Positions 36,190 through 45,813 of a stretch of 64,000 nucleotides of DNA are shown piece by piece. The stretch comes from Polyangiaceae bacterium (GTDB lineage Bacteria; Myxococcota_A; Polyangia; Polyangiales; Polyangiaceae): positions 85,472 to 149,471 of the forward strand of contig JABSRN010000164.1 in NCBI GenBank assembly GCA_013214025.1. Direction: 5' to 3'. The translations under genes were made by a program, and so were the position numbers. The notes beneath the pieces are model-generated. The model was not told the origin of the DNA. It ran no database searches and saw nothing but the letters and a program-made list of their open reading frames with translations. Within the stretch, counting starts at the first letter, position 1, and each line of letters opens with the position of its first letter.

Positions 36190-36822
36190 ATGAACAGCAT
36201 GAATCAGCCACTCTGGCGCCTGTTTTTGGCGTTCCCGTACACTCTAGCCCTGGCGGCAGTATCAGCCCTTAGTTTCGGAGCGCTAAGCTGCGTTGATTCG
36301 ACGGAGGGGACTCGCTGTACTCCCCTGCACCAGCAGAGCTGCGCCTGCGACGGCGCCCTGGGAACTCAAAGCTGCCGCGTCGACGGCAGCGGCTGGGACA
36401 CCTGTGTCTGCACCCCAGATCCTGTGGAATCCGGCCGCTTCTCTACGGAGCGGATTCTATTGCTCGATGGCGATGCCGACAGCTATTGCGGCTCCAGTTT
36501 GACCCTCACCATCCAGGAAGCCCGTTCCGCGATCGGAGACGACGACATTGCGTCGTTGTGCAGCTGCCTGGCGGACGTTCAGGTGTCGGCTGGGCTCTTT
36601 GATTGCGCCAACGTGGAAAGCGACAGTGCACAATTCGCCGCGGACTGCGTCCAGAGCGCCGATACGCTGCAGACGCCCACAGAATGCACGGCTCCCCTGG
36701 CGCTCGTCGAGCAGTGCGAAGTAACCGTCGCCCTGTATATCGGAACTGACTGCAGCAGCGCACTGCCGCGACTGGCCCCGTGCGAAGAGCTCCGAGCGCT
36801 CCCCGGCTGTGACAACTTCTAG
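36190..36822 (+). CDS. Cys-rich lipoprotein
   Basis: About 210 residues from the ATG at 36190 (a second ATG at 36199). The signal peptide ends LSFGALSC. A short CTPLHQQSCACDGALGTQSC module resembles the myxobacterial C-x-CxG-type cap seen before Cys-rich lipoprotein bodies. The rest has about 16 Cys scattered in short helices (LCSCLADVQVSAGLFDC, AADCVQSADTLQTPTEC, VALYIGTDCSSALPRLAPC). Export and disulfide formation are likely. No function is assigned. It is divergent from the large kinase across 257 bases. Confidence 0.8.
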   Translation: MNSMNQPLWRLFLAFPYTLALAAVSALSFGALSCVDSTEGTRCTPLHQQSCACDGALGTQSCRVDGSGWDTCVCTPDPVESGRFSTERILLLDGDADSYCGSSLTLTIQEARSAIGDDDIASLCSCLADVQVSAGLFDCANVESDSAQFAADCVQSADTLQTPTECTAPLALVEQCEVTVALYIGTDCSSALPRLAPCEELRALPGCDNF

Positions 36823-36842
36823 TCGTAGCTAGGGGCCCGGCG

Positions 36843-37330
36843 GTGCGAGCCGAAGCCCAGTACCGACAGGCGGTTTCACTTGCCCGAGCCGATCAGCTGA
36901 AGGAAGCGCTTCGCTTGCTCAAAACAATCGCCCCGGAGTCGGCACGCCGCAGCGTGGCGCTCGATACCATCGTGGTACTGCAGTGGGCGGATCGCAACAT
37001 TGATGCCATCGCGCTGTACGAGGCGGAACGAAAGAATGCGGTTCTACCGGAGGGAAGAAGCCAATTTCCTAGCTACGTGCGAGCGCGAGCAGCGGCGGCA
37101 TACCGGGAAAACGCCGAACTCTCTTTGAGCTGCCGCCAGACGACATCCAGCAGCTCCATTGGGACCAGCAAAACGACGTGTACTTCGATGACGAAAAGCC
37201 TCGATTCGAATCGCCGCGCCCTCCTGTCATCCCGATGAATCTCACCGCTGAGCCCATCGACACCGCCATCAATTCACTACTCCGCGAACTGCCTCCGGCC
37301 TCGGCCCGACCCAGCTCACGAATCCCCTAG
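36843..37330 (+). pseudogene. PgaA-like TPR fragment joined to a second gene fragment
   Basis: 36843 to about 37110 reads EAQYRQAVSLARADQLKEAL, then LDTIVVLQWADRNIDAIALYEAE and RARAAAAYRENAE. This resembles the N-terminal TPR part of poly-GlcNAc export porins (PgaA), normally over 500 residues. After about 37100 that frame becomes Ser/Thr noise. A different frame then looks coding: RRTLFELPPDDIQQLHWDQQ and NDVYFDDEKP, on to the stop TAG at 37328-37330. The second piece is unrecognised. The locus is best explained as the fusion of two gene ends by deletion. Confidence 0.6.
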
Positions 37331-37373
37331 TCTCAGCGCCACTCCCAGACTTAGACCGAACGACGCCGGAGCC

Positions 37374-37787
37374 CTACGCGCCCCCATCTGACTCGTCGCT
37401 GTCGGCTGGAAACTCGCCGGGCTCCACTCCATCCAGTTCGGATCCACCCAGTTCGGATCCATCCAATTCGGCGCCATCGGATGTGTCGCTGCTGTCTGCG
37501 CTATCTTGCTCCGCCCGATAAGCGCGTTGACAGGCACGTCGTTTATTCCGCTTCTGATTTCGCTCACGCTCACGCTGGTCATCCAAGTACAGGCGTTCCA
37601 CCTTGGCCCGCGCCCAATCGGTCTTTCGAAGAAATTTCAGACTGGAGGGAATGCTGGGGTCGTTTTCGAAACATCGCACGTGAATACGTGCTGCGAGATC
37701 CTCCCATCCACGATTCTCCACTAACTCCTCAAGGATGCTCTTCAGCGTGACTCCATGTAGAGGATTCTTCGGCTGCTCTTCGCTCAC
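37374..37787 (-). CDS. VF530-family (DUF2132) DNA-binding protein with acidic tail
   Basis: 137 residues from the GTG at 37787. The frame is open upstream into the dbpA end, but the family domain starts here. [18 protein letters not shown], then [22 protein letters not shown] and [11 protein letters not shown] cover the whole VF530/DUF2132 domain, a small helical DNA-binding fold. A basic linker ([13 protein letters not shown]) and a low-complexity acidic tail ([12 protein letters not shown], from a roughly 15-base tandem repeat at 37425-37475) follow. It lies 26 bases after the DbpA helicase stop, so the two are probably one operon. Confidence 0.85.
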   Translation of the reverse strand: MSEEQPKNPLHGVTLKSILEELVENRGWEDLAARIHVRCFENDPSIPSSLKFLRKTDWARAKVERLYLDDQRERERNQKRNKRRACQRAYRAEQDSADSSDTSDGAELDGSELGGSELDGVEPGEFPADSDESDGGA

Positions 37788-37812
37788 AAGGCTTCTTTCG
37801 GGTCGGCTTCGA

Positions 37813-39192
37813 TTACACGTGGGTGGCGCGGAAGCGTTTTTTCTTGATGCGCCCGGTGTTGATGCTCGAAACCGCCCTCGCGACAACGGCAGCGGACACC
37901 GCCACGTAAGTCAGACGCGGATGGATCTCGATCTTGCCGACATCATCCGCGCTCAGGCCTCCGGCTTCGCCTGTTAGGGCTCCGAGGATATCACCGGGGC
38001 GGATCTTGTCCTTCCGCCCGCCCGATATCAAGATGGTGGCAAACGCCGCGTCCCGCGCCAGCTCTTGCACGTCGACTTTCGTCCAGCTCTCGACTCGTTT
38101 CATGACCTTTCCGGAGAGCCGTTCGATGTTCGCTAGCTTCTCCTCGTCCCAGGGACAAACGATTGATACCGCCACTCCCGTTTGACCGGCACGGCCAGTG
38201 CGACCGATACGGTGCTGGTAGATTTCCCCTTGAGAGTGCAACTCGAAATTCACGACAAGGTCGAGATTTTCAATATCGATCCCGCGGGCCGCGACATCGG
38301 TTGCTATCAATAGGCGAACACTTCGGTTTCGAAACTTTGCCAATACCTGATCACGATCGAATTGCTCCAGATCGCCGTGGAGTGCGTCAACACTCAGGCC
38401 GGCGGCCGACAACCCGCGGCATAAATCCGAAATAGTCGCCTTTAAGTTACAGAAGATCAGAGCGGACTCGTGTTGGTGACGAGCGAGGGACCAACATAAG
38501 GCCTGAAACTTGTCCTCCACTTTGGCCTCTACGCAGAGTTCCTCAATCTCAGGCATCTCTGGCCCCGCGTCCACGATAATCCGCAGGGCATCCCGCTGAT
38601 GGGAGCGACTGATGCCCGCGATAGCATCGGGGAAGGTGGCGGAGAAGAGCGCGGTTTGTCGAGTCGTCGGCATCGCCCGAAGAATTTTCTCCATGTCATC
38701 GGAAAAGCCCATGTCAAGCATGCGATCGGCTTCGTCCAGAACTGCGGTCCTCACAGCTTGTAGAGCCAGCGCGCCACGACCGAGCAAGTCCAGGATTCGA
38801 CCTGGAGTGCCGACAACCACATGCACGCCACGACTCAATGCCTCGCTCTGAGGCTGTATCGGCTCCCCACCGGCTAGCACTAGGACCTGTAAGCCCTTGT
38901 GATGCCGACCCAGCTTACGAAACTCCCGAGCGACCTGGGCGGAGAGCTCACGGGTCGGGCACAACACCACCGCCTGCAAGCCAACGTCAGAGAGGCTCAA
39001 CTGTTCCAGGATCGGCAGCGCGAAGGCGACGGTCTTACCGCTACCAGTCTGGGACTGTCCGATCACGTCCCGCCCCTGCATCAGCGCGGGAATGGCCTGA
39101 GCCTGGATCTGCGTGAGCGAGCGATAACCGAGCTGGGACATCACAGTCAGCTGGGCCTGGGAGATTCCCAATTCACCGAAGTCTGTCGACAT
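37813..39192 (-). CDS. dbpA: ATP-dependent RNA helicase DbpA
   Basis: 459 residues, the usual DbpA length. DEAD-box motifs run in order: Q motif [22 protein letters not shown] (I), PTRELSAQ (Ia), TPGR (Ib), DEAD (II), SAT (III), then [10 protein letters not shown] and HRIGRTGR (VI). The C-terminal 75 residues ([48 protein letters not shown]) are the DbpA RNA-binding RRM that directs the enzyme to hairpin 92 of 23S rRNA during large-subunit assembly. The ATG start at 39192 is the only reasonable choice. It is followed closely by the VF530 gene. Confidence 0.95.
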   Translation of the reverse strand: MSTDFGELGISQAQLTVMSQLGYRSLTQIQAQAIPALMQGRDVIGQSQTGSGKTVAFALPILEQLSLSDVGLQAVVLCPTRELSAQVAREFRKLGRHHKGLQVLVLAGGEPIQPQSEALSRGVHVVVGTPGRILDLLGRGALALQAVRTAVLDEADRMLDMGFSDDMEKILRAMPTTRQTALFSATFPDAIAGISRSHQRDALRIIVDAGPEMPEIEELCVEAKVEDKFQALCWSLARHQHESALIFCNLKATISDLCRGLSAAGLSVDALHGDLEQFDRDQVLAKFRNRSVRLLIATDVAARGIDIENLDLVVNFELHSQGEIYQHRIGRTGRAGQTGVAVSIVCPWDEEKLANIERLSGKVMKRVESWTKVDVQELARDAAFATILISGGRKDKIRPGDILGALTGEAGGLSADDVGKIEIHPRLTYVAVSAAVVARAVSSINTGRIKKKRFRATHV

Positions 39193-39273
39193 CGCGGGAC
39201 CCTAGCTCGGTCCCGTCGCAAGCATCAAGTCGTTCCGCTGGAGCGCGTCAGGGCGCCCTGGAATGCCTCGATT

Positions 39274-39963
39274 CTAAGGCGCTGCGCCAAAATCGTCGCT
39301 GTACGCATCCAAGCCGTGCAACGAAAACTCGCTAACCGGGACGAAGCGCAGTGCTGCCGAATTGATGCAGTATCGCAGCCCACCCTCGGCCGGGGGACCG
39401 TCGTTAAAGAGATGACCCAAATGGGAATCCGCGTGAAGCGAACGAACCTCAATGCGCACCATGTCGTAGGAAGTATCTGAAAGCTCAATGACGTTCTCTG
39501 CGACTAGAGGACGCGTGAACGAGGGCCAACCGGTGTTCGAATCGTACTTGTCGAGGGAGCTGAAGAGCGGTTCATTGGAGACCACGTCGGTGTAGATGCC
39601 AGCCTCATGGTGGTCCCAAAACTCATTCTCAAATGAATACTCCGTCGCATCCTCCTGGGTCACGCTGAACTGCAGTGCGGTCAGAAACTCTCCGAGCTGA
39701 GCTTCGGTGGGTGGCGAGTAGGTATTGGCATCAAATGGCGCGCCGAACTCCCACGGCACCGGCGCGGCGTCGACCGCCGCCCCTCCGGAATTGGCCCCGC
39801 TGGAGCCAACACTGCCGGAATCGACCTCGCCACTTGGGTTCCCCGTAGCGCTTCCGGAACCTGCGGGATCGGCGCCGTTCGTGTCGTCTGCGCAACCAGA
39901 AACGAGCCCGGCCAAGAGAAGAACGCTACAAATGGTTGAGTGAGAGCTCATCTGTTGAGTCAT
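39274..39963 (-). CDS. msrB: Secreted MsrB-type methionine sulfoxide reductase lipoprotein
   Basis: 229 residues. Signal peptide and lipobox LAGLVSGC are followed by a Gly/Ser/Asp linker. The MsrB domain then runs from about residue 75: [48 protein letters not shown] and [16 protein letters not shown]. The catalytic Cys is that in RYCINS. The two CxxC pairs that bind zinc in many MsrB enzymes are replaced (YTDVVS), so it is the zinc-free form. It should repair R-methionine sulfoxide in exported proteins. Unlike typical cytoplasmic MsrB it has no visible resolving Cys in the usual place, so a partner thiol protein may be needed. Confidence 0.92.
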   Translation of the reverse strand: MTQQMSSHSTICSVLLLAGLVSGCADDTNGADPAGSGSATGNPSGEVDSGSVGSSGANSGGAAVDAAPVPWEFGAPFDANTYSPPTEAQLGEFLTALQFSVTQEDATEYSFENEFWDHHEAGIYTDVVSNEPLFSSLDKYDSNTGWPSFTRPLVAENVIELSDTSYDMVRIEVRSLHADSHLGHLFNDGPPAEGGLRYCINSAALRFVPVSEFSLHGLDAYSDDFGAAP

Positions 39964-40140
39964 CGAATTCCCGTTGGTCGAATCAGTATGTGGCCTGAAG
40001 ACGTATACGAAGCATAGGGCGCAAAGTTTCAGGCGTCACTGAGAACGCTCGATCGGTGAGTACAGAGTCTGTCCTCACCGGAATTTGCCCGCTCCGGTTG
40101 CCCGTTTGACACTCGTCGGACGGCGTCTATAACGCCGGGT

Positions 40141-41166
40141 ATGGCGAATATGGCCCCAACGGCAGCGGCGGCCGACCCGGGGCATCCGCGCGGCAGGTGG
40201 GGACTACTCAGCGTCTTCTTCACCATCATTTTGTACGGGTCGCTCGGCGCCATCGCATGGGGTCGCCAAAGTGGCTGGACCGCAGACGTCGCGGTCCCTC
40301 CCGCTGTGAACGCGCTGATCGAATCCGCTTGGGGCACGATGTTGCGAATGGCCCCGATACTTCAGGTGGCAGTCGTGGCTCAGGTCCTGATGCCAGCGGT
40401 TCGACGGCGTCCTAAACTTCTCTCTTACGAGATGTGTCTCGATGTTGCCTACGCGCTCCAAATCTCATTCATGTACCTGAGCTTTTTGGGAGTCATTGTC
40501 GGGTCTATCGTGTGGTTCCTCCAGGCTCGTACCGGAGTGCTATTTCCGTCCATCAGCGATTGGCCCCATTACGTTCAGGTCGGCATGGCACTGTGGTTGG
40601 TAGACTTCTTGGTTTATTGGCGTCACCGGCTCTCGCATCACATCAAAGTCTTGTGGCCGATCCACGCGGTCCACCACAGCAGCGAACGAATTGACGTGTT
40701 GACGACGACCCGGCTCCACCTACTGGAGGTGATGGCTGGCGGCGTGATCACGATCTACGCCCGACGCTATTTCGGAATGACTGCCGAGGCAGCCGCCAGC
40801 GGCTTCGCCATTTACCTCTACTGGAATTACTACATCCACACGAATGTCAGGATCCGCCATCCTAGCGTTCTCAAGTACTTGCTGGTTAGCCCCTTCGCCC
40901 ATCGGTGGCACCACAGCAACGAAGAGAGCGCCCGGGACAAGAACTTCGGTGTGGTCTTCGCTTGGAACGACTGGATATTCGGCACCGCCTACTACCCCGA
41001 TCGGGAGTCGAACGGCTACGGAGTGGACTCCTCAAACGGCATCCCCCTTGAGGAGTCGTGGTGGCAACACCAACTGTATCCCTTTCGCGTCTGGGCACGG
41101 GCCTGGAGTGAACGCCACGGCTCCCGCTCGCTTAGCGCAGCTAACAAGGCGCTCACGAGCGATTAG
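40141..41166 (+). CDS. Fatty acid hydroxylase / sterol desaturase family protein
   Basis: 341 residues with four to five membrane helices. The three histidine boxes of the di-iron family are intact: HRLSHH, HAVHHS and HRWHHSN. They are placed as in bacterial sterol desaturase-like and alkylglycerol monooxygenase-type proteins. The expected reaction is O2-dependent hydroxylation or desaturation of a lipid in the inner membrane. The exact substrate cannot be read. The rhomboid gene follows in the same direction after 42 bases. Confidence 0.9.
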   Translation: MANMAPTAAAADPGHPRGRWGLLSVFFTIILYGSLGAIAWGRQSGWTADVAVPPAVNALIESAWGTMLRMAPILQVAVVAQVLMPAVRRRPKLLSYEMCLDVAYALQISFMYLSFLGVIVGSIVWFLQARTGVLFPSISDWPHYVQVGMALWLVDFLVYWRHRLSHHIKVLWPIHAVHHSSERIDVLTTTRLHLLEVMAGGVITIYARRYFGMTAEAAASGFAIYLYWNYYIHTNVRIRHPSVLKYLLVSPFAHRWHHSNEESARDKNFGVVFAWNDWIFGTAYYPDRESNGYGVDSSNGIPLEESWWQHQLYPFRVWARAWSERHGSRSLSAANKALTSD

Positions 41167-41208
41167 TCAATCCGGCTGTACCGGCCGGACCTCGCCTTTC
41201 AATCTGTC

Positions 41209-42792
41209 GTGTCCCTACAATACGTTCTCAATTGGTTGGTGCCCGTCGGCGCTCTGTTCGGGCTGCTCGGGCTCCAGCGTTTCCCTCAGAAGGAGCGTCG
41301 GGCCTGGGCGCTGACTCACATCAGCCTATTGGCGACATGGGCGGCAGTCCGCATTGTGGCTGGCCCACAATGGTCGGCATGGGTGTTTGCGCTGGAGCTA
41401 TTGTTCGTGGCACTCCCCCAACGGCTCGTCCGTCACGCCGCCGCCGCCGCGATGATCCCGCGATGGGGAAGAGCGTCAACGTATGCGCGCATCGCTGGCT
41501 GGCTACATCCATTCGGATCCTGGCCGAGCCAAGGTCGCCTTGTACACGCCTTGGCGCTTTGGGACGCTGGGCAAGAATCCCTTTCTCGCCAACAATTCGA
41601 GCGGCTCACCCGCGATCCAGAATTCCGGCAACACGCCCTACTGCGCCCCCTCGGACTCTCGGGTCAGTGGGAAGAAATGCTGAGCCAACTACGGGCGGAA
41701 TCTGGCGAAAGCCGAGACGAAGCGCTACTGGGCCGCGCTTTGGGCGAGTGCGGAAACATCGACGCCCTGCACCACTGGGCCGCGCGCATCAACGCCGATC
41801 GACAACTATCCGAACTCTGGAAACTGAGTTGGCTCTACGTCACCGTGTTTAGCGGGCTACCGGAGGCCACGCGTCAGCTCATACGGCACGGCTTCCCGAC
41901 CATGGGTGACGAGATGGGCACCTTCTGGCACGCCAGCGCTCAGCAGTGTGCCGGGCAATGGGCGGCGGCCCGTGTCACCTGGCAGCGACTCGGAAATTCC
42001 GAGTCCTACACTCTGCGTTCCGCCGCAGCTCAACGCCTCCGGTGCGCCGGGGCAGGGGGGGCTGAGCTGCAACGGTCAGCCCCCCCTGCCCCGGAAACAC
42101 CGGCTGCAAACCGGGAGCGCGAAGCACGCCACGCGCTCGTCGAACATGTTCACACCGCGATCCGCACACTGGCTGCACGCACTCGCCCCCCGAAGCGGCC
42201 GTGGTTCACATATGCCGTGGTGTTTCTGAATCTCGGGGTGTTCAGCGTCTATCATGACTGGGCGGGTAAGCTCAGTCAGACCGAATACGGAATGCTACTA
42301 TTCGACGCGGGCGCCTTAGTGGTGCCGTTGGAGCTGGCCAATGACGAGAGCTGGAGAATTCTGACCGCCGGCTTCTTACATTTCGGCCCGGTGCACCTCG
42401 CCTTTAACTGCTTCGTGACGACGGTACTCGGGCGATCCATCGAAACGCAATTGGGCCCTGCCCGCACCGCATGGATCTATTTTTCTGGGGTTATCGGCGG
42501 AAACCTCTGGTTTATGTGGTTCACCGAGGGGCCGGCCTTGGTCGTGGGCGCTTCGGGGGCCGTCATGGCATTGCTGGGCTCGCAACTCACTCGGGTCGCG
42601 CTGGAATACAGGAAACGTCGAACGCCGCAGTTATTACGCCCACTGTTCATGCTCCTATTGGTGATGGCGGTGCAGATCGTGTTCGACATAAACACAGAAC
42701 AGGTTGCCGGCTCGGTACATCTCTCGGGTTTCGCCATCGGAATGTTCGCCGGCTGGTTGGTTATGGATGCGCGGCGAAACGCAGCGGCCTGA
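41209..42792 (+). CDS. Rhomboid-family intramembrane protease with large N-terminal domain
   Basis: 527 residues from a GTG start. Two N-terminal hydrophobic segments and a soluble helical region with TPR-like features (QEIL/ELR-type repeats, residues about 110-310) precede the rhomboid domain (about 325-527). In the latter, GFLHFGPVHLAFNC supplies the His/Asn oxyanion residues, GASGAVMALLG the catalytic Ser of GxSG and HLSGFAIGMFAG the catalytic His. All protease residues are therefore in place. The Arg-rich low-complexity stretch around residue 285-310 is a variable linker. Substrates are unknown. Confidence 0.88.
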   Translation: MSLQYVLNWLVPVGALFGLLGLQRFPQKERRAWALTHISLLATWAAVRIVAGPQWSAWVFALELLFVALPQRLVRHAAAAAMIPRWGRASTYARIAGWLHPFGSWPSQGRLVHALALWDAGQESLSRQQFERLTRDPEFRQHALLRPLGLSGQWEEMLSQLRAESGESRDEALLGRALGECGNIDALHHWAARINADRQLSELWKLSWLYVTVFSGLPEATRQLIRHGFPTMGDEMGTFWHASAQQCAGQWAAARVTWQRLGNSESYTLRSAAAQRLRCAGAGGAELQRSAPPAPETPAANREREARHALVEHVHTAIRTLAARTRPPKRPWFTYAVVFLNLGVFSVYHDWAGKLSQTEYGMLLFDAGALVVPLELANDESWRILTAGFLHFGPVHLAFNCFVTTVLGRSIETQLGPARTAWIYFSGVIGGNLWFMWFTEGPALVVGASGAVMALLGSQLTRVALEYRKRRTPQLLRPLFMLLLVMAVQIVFDINTEQVAGSVHLSGFAIGMFAGWLVMDARRNAAA

Positions 42793-42841
42793 GCCGGTCC
42801 CGCTTCTCCACAAAATCGCTGTGCGGAGACTGAGCAACCCG

Positions 42842-42856
42842 TTAGATCCAATCTAA
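42842..42856. promoter_or_regulatory. Inverted repeat before the MATE gene
   Basis: TTAGAT-cca-ATCTAA is a perfect 15-bp inverted repeat ending four bases before the GTG start of the MATE gene. It would cover the ribosome-binding region. A repressor site or a small RNA structure are both possible. Confidence 0.4.
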
Positions 42857-42860
42857 TCCT

Positions 42861-44258
42861 GTGCCCGCTTCTACCCCTGACGACGGCAACAACCCCTTGC
42901 TCCGGGATCCCGTCGGGCCTGCGTTGTTGCGAATGGCGGGGCCGCTGGTCATCGGCGTCGGCGCAATTTTGCTATTCAACGTAGTGGACACCATCTTCGT
43001 CGGACAACTCGGCGTTCGCCCGCTGGCCGCCATGAGCTTCACCTTTCCGGTCATCATGATGATGATCAATCTGGTAGTGGGCATCGGCACGGGCGTGACC
43101 GCATCGATATCGCAAGCGATCGGCCGCGGCGATGACAGCGTCGCTCGCTACCGAGCCACCGACGCCTTGATAATGAGCGTCGGCATCGCCGGGACACTCT
43201 GCGGGCTGGGACTCTACTTCCACGACTCGATTTTTCTCGCTGTGGGTGCCGACGCGGACCTGCTCCCGCTGATCCGCAGCTACATGGTCCCGTATTTCTT
43301 CGGGCTCTTCGGGCTGATCATTCCCATCACAGGAAACTGCGCCATCCGCGGCACCGGCGACACGACATCTCCGAGTGTCATCATGCTCATCTCGGGCTGC
43401 GTAAACCTGGTGTTGGATCCTTTCCTGATTTTCGGCTGGGGCCCCTTCCCGCGGCTGGAGCTGGCCGGCGCTGCCATCGCGACGGTGATCGCCTGGACGG
43501 TGAGTCTTACAGCTTCTCTGGTTATCCAATATCGGCTGAAGCTCCTGCTCTTTGCCCGCCGTTCTGTGGGAAGCATCCTGCGATCGTGGAAAGACATTCT
43601 GCACGTGGGACTGCCCACCGCGGCGACCAACATCCTCATGCCCGCTGCCACCGCGCTATTGACCCGCCTGGTTTCATCCCATGGCGCAGCCGCCAACGCG
43701 GCCTACGGGATTGGGCATCGAGTGGAAGCAGTGGCGATGGTGGGTCTGTTCGCGCTGTCCATGGCTGTCACCGCGTTTGTTGGTCAAAACTACGGGGCCA
43801 AACAGATCTCACGAATCGATACAACTCTCGATTTTAGCGTGAAGGTGTGCCTTCTTTGGTCGACCGCCGTAGCCGGCAGTATCTGGCTCGCTCGAGGGCC
43901 GCTCACCGCCCTCTTCAACGACGATCCCGACGTGGTGAACAATGCGACGACATTTCTTCAGATCATTCCCTGGAGCTACGGAGCGTTGGGCCTCTCCTTC
44001 GCCTGTACGGCAACCCTGAATGCCCTCGGCCGTCCGCTGCTCTCCAGCGTCGTCGTGTGTTCTCGCTTGTTCTTGTTCACCATTCCTCTAGCGATTGTCG
44101 GCGACCATCACTTTGGGCTAAGCGGATTGTTCGCGGGTATCGCCGTCGGCAACCTGCTAACCGGGGCCGTGGCCTTCGTCATCGCCAAACAATGTGTACG
44201 GCGCCTCCAACGCGCGGCCCCCGCTGGCATCGAGGAGGCTCGTGCTGACGCCGACTAA
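42861..44258 (+). CDS. MATE-family efflux transporter
   Basis: 465 residues from a GTG start, with twelve predicted helices in two halves. The start of the transporter, LLRMAGPLVIGVGAILLFNVVDTIFVGQLG, and repeats of GIGTGVTASISQAIGRGDD and GAAANAAYGIGHRVEAVAMVG are classic MATE features. It should export cationic drugs or metabolites by Na+ or H+ antiport. An inverted repeat lies just upstream. Confidence 0.92.
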   Translation: MPASTPDDGNNPLLRDPVGPALLRMAGPLVIGVGAILLFNVVDTIFVGQLGVRPLAAMSFTFPVIMMMINLVVGIGTGVTASISQAIGRGDDSVARYRATDALIMSVGIAGTLCGLGLYFHDSIFLAVGADADLLPLIRSYMVPYFFGLFGLIIPITGNCAIRGTGDTTSPSVIMLISGCVNLVLDPFLIFGWGPFPRLELAGAAIATVIAWTVSLTASLVIQYRLKLLLFARRSVGSILRSWKDILHVGLPTAATNILMPAATALLTRLVSSHGAAANAAYGIGHRVEAVAMVGLFALSMAVTAFVGQNYGAKQISRIDTTLDFSVKVCLLWSTAVAGSIWLARGPLTALFNDDPDVVNNATTFLQIIPWSYGALGLSFACTATLNALGRPLLSSVVVCSRLFLFTIPLAIVGDHHFGLSGLFAGIAVGNLLTGAVAFVIAKQCVRRLQRAAPAGIEEARADAD

Positions 44259-44302
44259 ATCCAGAAACCGAAACCCAAACCGCAGAGGGCCTCTGGAACG
44301 GT

Positions 44303-45034
44303 CTAGCGGCCACTTCTGCGTCGAAGAGCGATGCGGCCAAGATCTAAACCGGCGGTTGCCATTCCTGACCACGTAAGTTTAGAACCCGCGACATCTTCCC
44401 AACGCTGGAGCGGCACTTCGAGAAACTCATGGACGGACAGCGGCTCGGGGGCAGAAAGCAAACGGCCAAACAGCTCAACGTCGAACACCCACCGACTGGT
44501 GAAGGGCTCGACGATAGCGTGGCGCAGAGCCGGGGTGTCACGCAATAACTTGGCGCCACACTGAGTGTCGTAAACGCTTAACTGAAGAGCCCAGGATGCC
44601 ACGGTGGCAAAACCGCGACCTAGGTAGTGGCGAAATGGCTGACGGTTCACTCGGCGCCCCAACAGCTGGACTCGTGAACCAAGCACAACCTTGACGACGC
44701 CATCATCCATCGCCGCCAACATGGACAGAATTTCTTCAGGCGGTGTCGCCATGTCCGCGTCGAGATAGCCCACGATGTCCGCGCCCGCTTCCAAGCCGAA
44801 GTGCAGCCCCGCTCGTACGGCTTCCGCCTTGCCACCATTTTGTGGCATGGTGTGCACAAATATTCGTTCGCTCTGCGCGCTGATCTCTTCCAACAGTTCC
44901 GGCGTGCCGTCGCTGGAGCCATCGTCGACCAACAACACATGGTTGTCTGGAGACTCGACCAACTGCAGACAATGCTCGGCTTTCAGCCTATCGGCCTCGT
45001 TATAACAGGGAATGACGATTACGCTTTTTGGCAT
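44303..45034 (-). CDS. Family 2 glycosyltransferase (DPM1/GtrB-like)
   Basis: About 243 residues from the ATG at 45034; in-frame non-ATG starts lie just upstream. The GT-A fold is evident: VIVIPCYNEADRL, HVLLVDDGSSDGTPE, NGGKAEAVRAGLHFG and VGYLDADMATPPEE with the DxD metal site. The C-terminal portion (CGAKLLRDTPALRHA, SRWVFDVELFGRLL) matches dolichyl-phosphate-mannose-synthase-like enzymes that build lipid-linked sugars. No C-terminal membrane helices are present. Its start lies inside the end of the upstream methyltransferase gene, so the two are coupled. Confidence 0.92.
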   Translation of the reverse strand: MPKSVIVIPCYNEADRLKAEHCLQLVESPDNHVLLVDDGSSDGTPELLEEISAQSERIFVHTMPQNGGKAEAVRAGLHFGLEAGADIVGYLDADMATPPEEILSMLAAMDDGVVKVVLGSRVQLLGRRVNRQPFRHYLGRGFATVASWALQLSVYDTQCGAKLLRDTPALRHAIVEPFTSRWVFDVELFGRLLSAPEPLSVHEFLEVPLQRWEDVAGSKLTWSGMATAGLDLGRIALRRRSGR

Positions 45035-45768
45035 AATGCCCACCAACCGAGTCCCGGTACCTCCAGCCCCACCCCCACAGCGGCGCGACTGAGTCTTCCG
45101 TCTACGGCCAATGCCGCCAACACACAGCTTCGTAGGCCACGGCCGGCATGCCAGGCCAAATCTTCTGGAACGTGGGACGCGGCTTCGTTGAAGGTCTGCC
45201 CCGGCTCCCTGCTTTGCTTCAACATGCCCAACCAGCGTGGCAGCAGCAAGCTGTGGAATATCCCGCCCGCGCGACGCACCGTGAGGCCCGCGCCTTCGAG
45301 TAGCTCGCGCGCCTGTTGAGGATGATAGCGCCGATAGTGACGAAGGTTTTCGTCATGATTCGAGTACAGCCCCGGCCAGGCGGGCACGCTGAATAAAACG
45401 TGACTCCCCGGGGCGGCGCAGCTGAGAACGTCGTCGAGAAATCTCTGGTCGTCCCGAACGTGTTCGGCCACGTCCAACATCAGCAAGAGGTCAAACTCGC
45501 CGCTGGGTTTCTCCACCGTGTAGCAGATCCGTGATCGGGGTGACGGCGTGCCCTGCTCGTATCCGAGGTCCCAGCAGACCGTTTGCTGAGCTTCGTTGGC
45601 ATCGGCCATCTCTCCCGCAAACCACGCGTCCCCTGCGCCTACATCGAGCACGCGGTGACTGCCACTCATCAGTCCGGCGCACTTGAGTTCACGCAGGAAA
45701 AAGCTCGCCCGTGCCAGCTCCCAGGGGTGACGCAAAAAGTCTTGCTCTGGGAGTTCCGACAGGTCCAT
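45019..45768 (-). CDS. SAM-dependent methyltransferase
   Basis: 249 residues. The class I methyltransferase fold is clear: VLDVGAGDAWFAGEMA (SAM-binding GxGxG-like motif I), LLLMLDVAEHVRDDQRFL (post-motif) and PGSHVLFSVPAWPGL. HDENLRHYRRYHPQQARELL is typical of sugar- or polyprenol-linked methyltransferases of the Methyltransf_11/23 type. It overlaps the following glycosyltransferase gene by 16 bases, suggesting a shared glycan or lipid pathway. Confidence 0.88.
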   Translation of the reverse strand: MDLSELPEQDFLRHPWELARASFFLRELKCAGLMSGSHRVLDVGAGDAWFAGEMADANEAQQTVCWDLGYEQGTPSPRSRICYTVEKPSGEFDLLLMLDVAEHVRDDQRFLDDVLSCAAPGSHVLFSVPAWPGLYSNHDENLRHYRRYHPQQARELLEGAGLTVRRAGGIFHSLLLPRWLGMLKQSREPGQTFNEAASHVPEDLAWHAGRGLRSCVLAALAVDGRLSRAAVGVGLEVPGLGWWALCQKA

Positions 45769-45813
45769 TTAAGCGGACCGTATCACGAATTCCCGGCCCG
45801 GCGCCTTGGAAGC

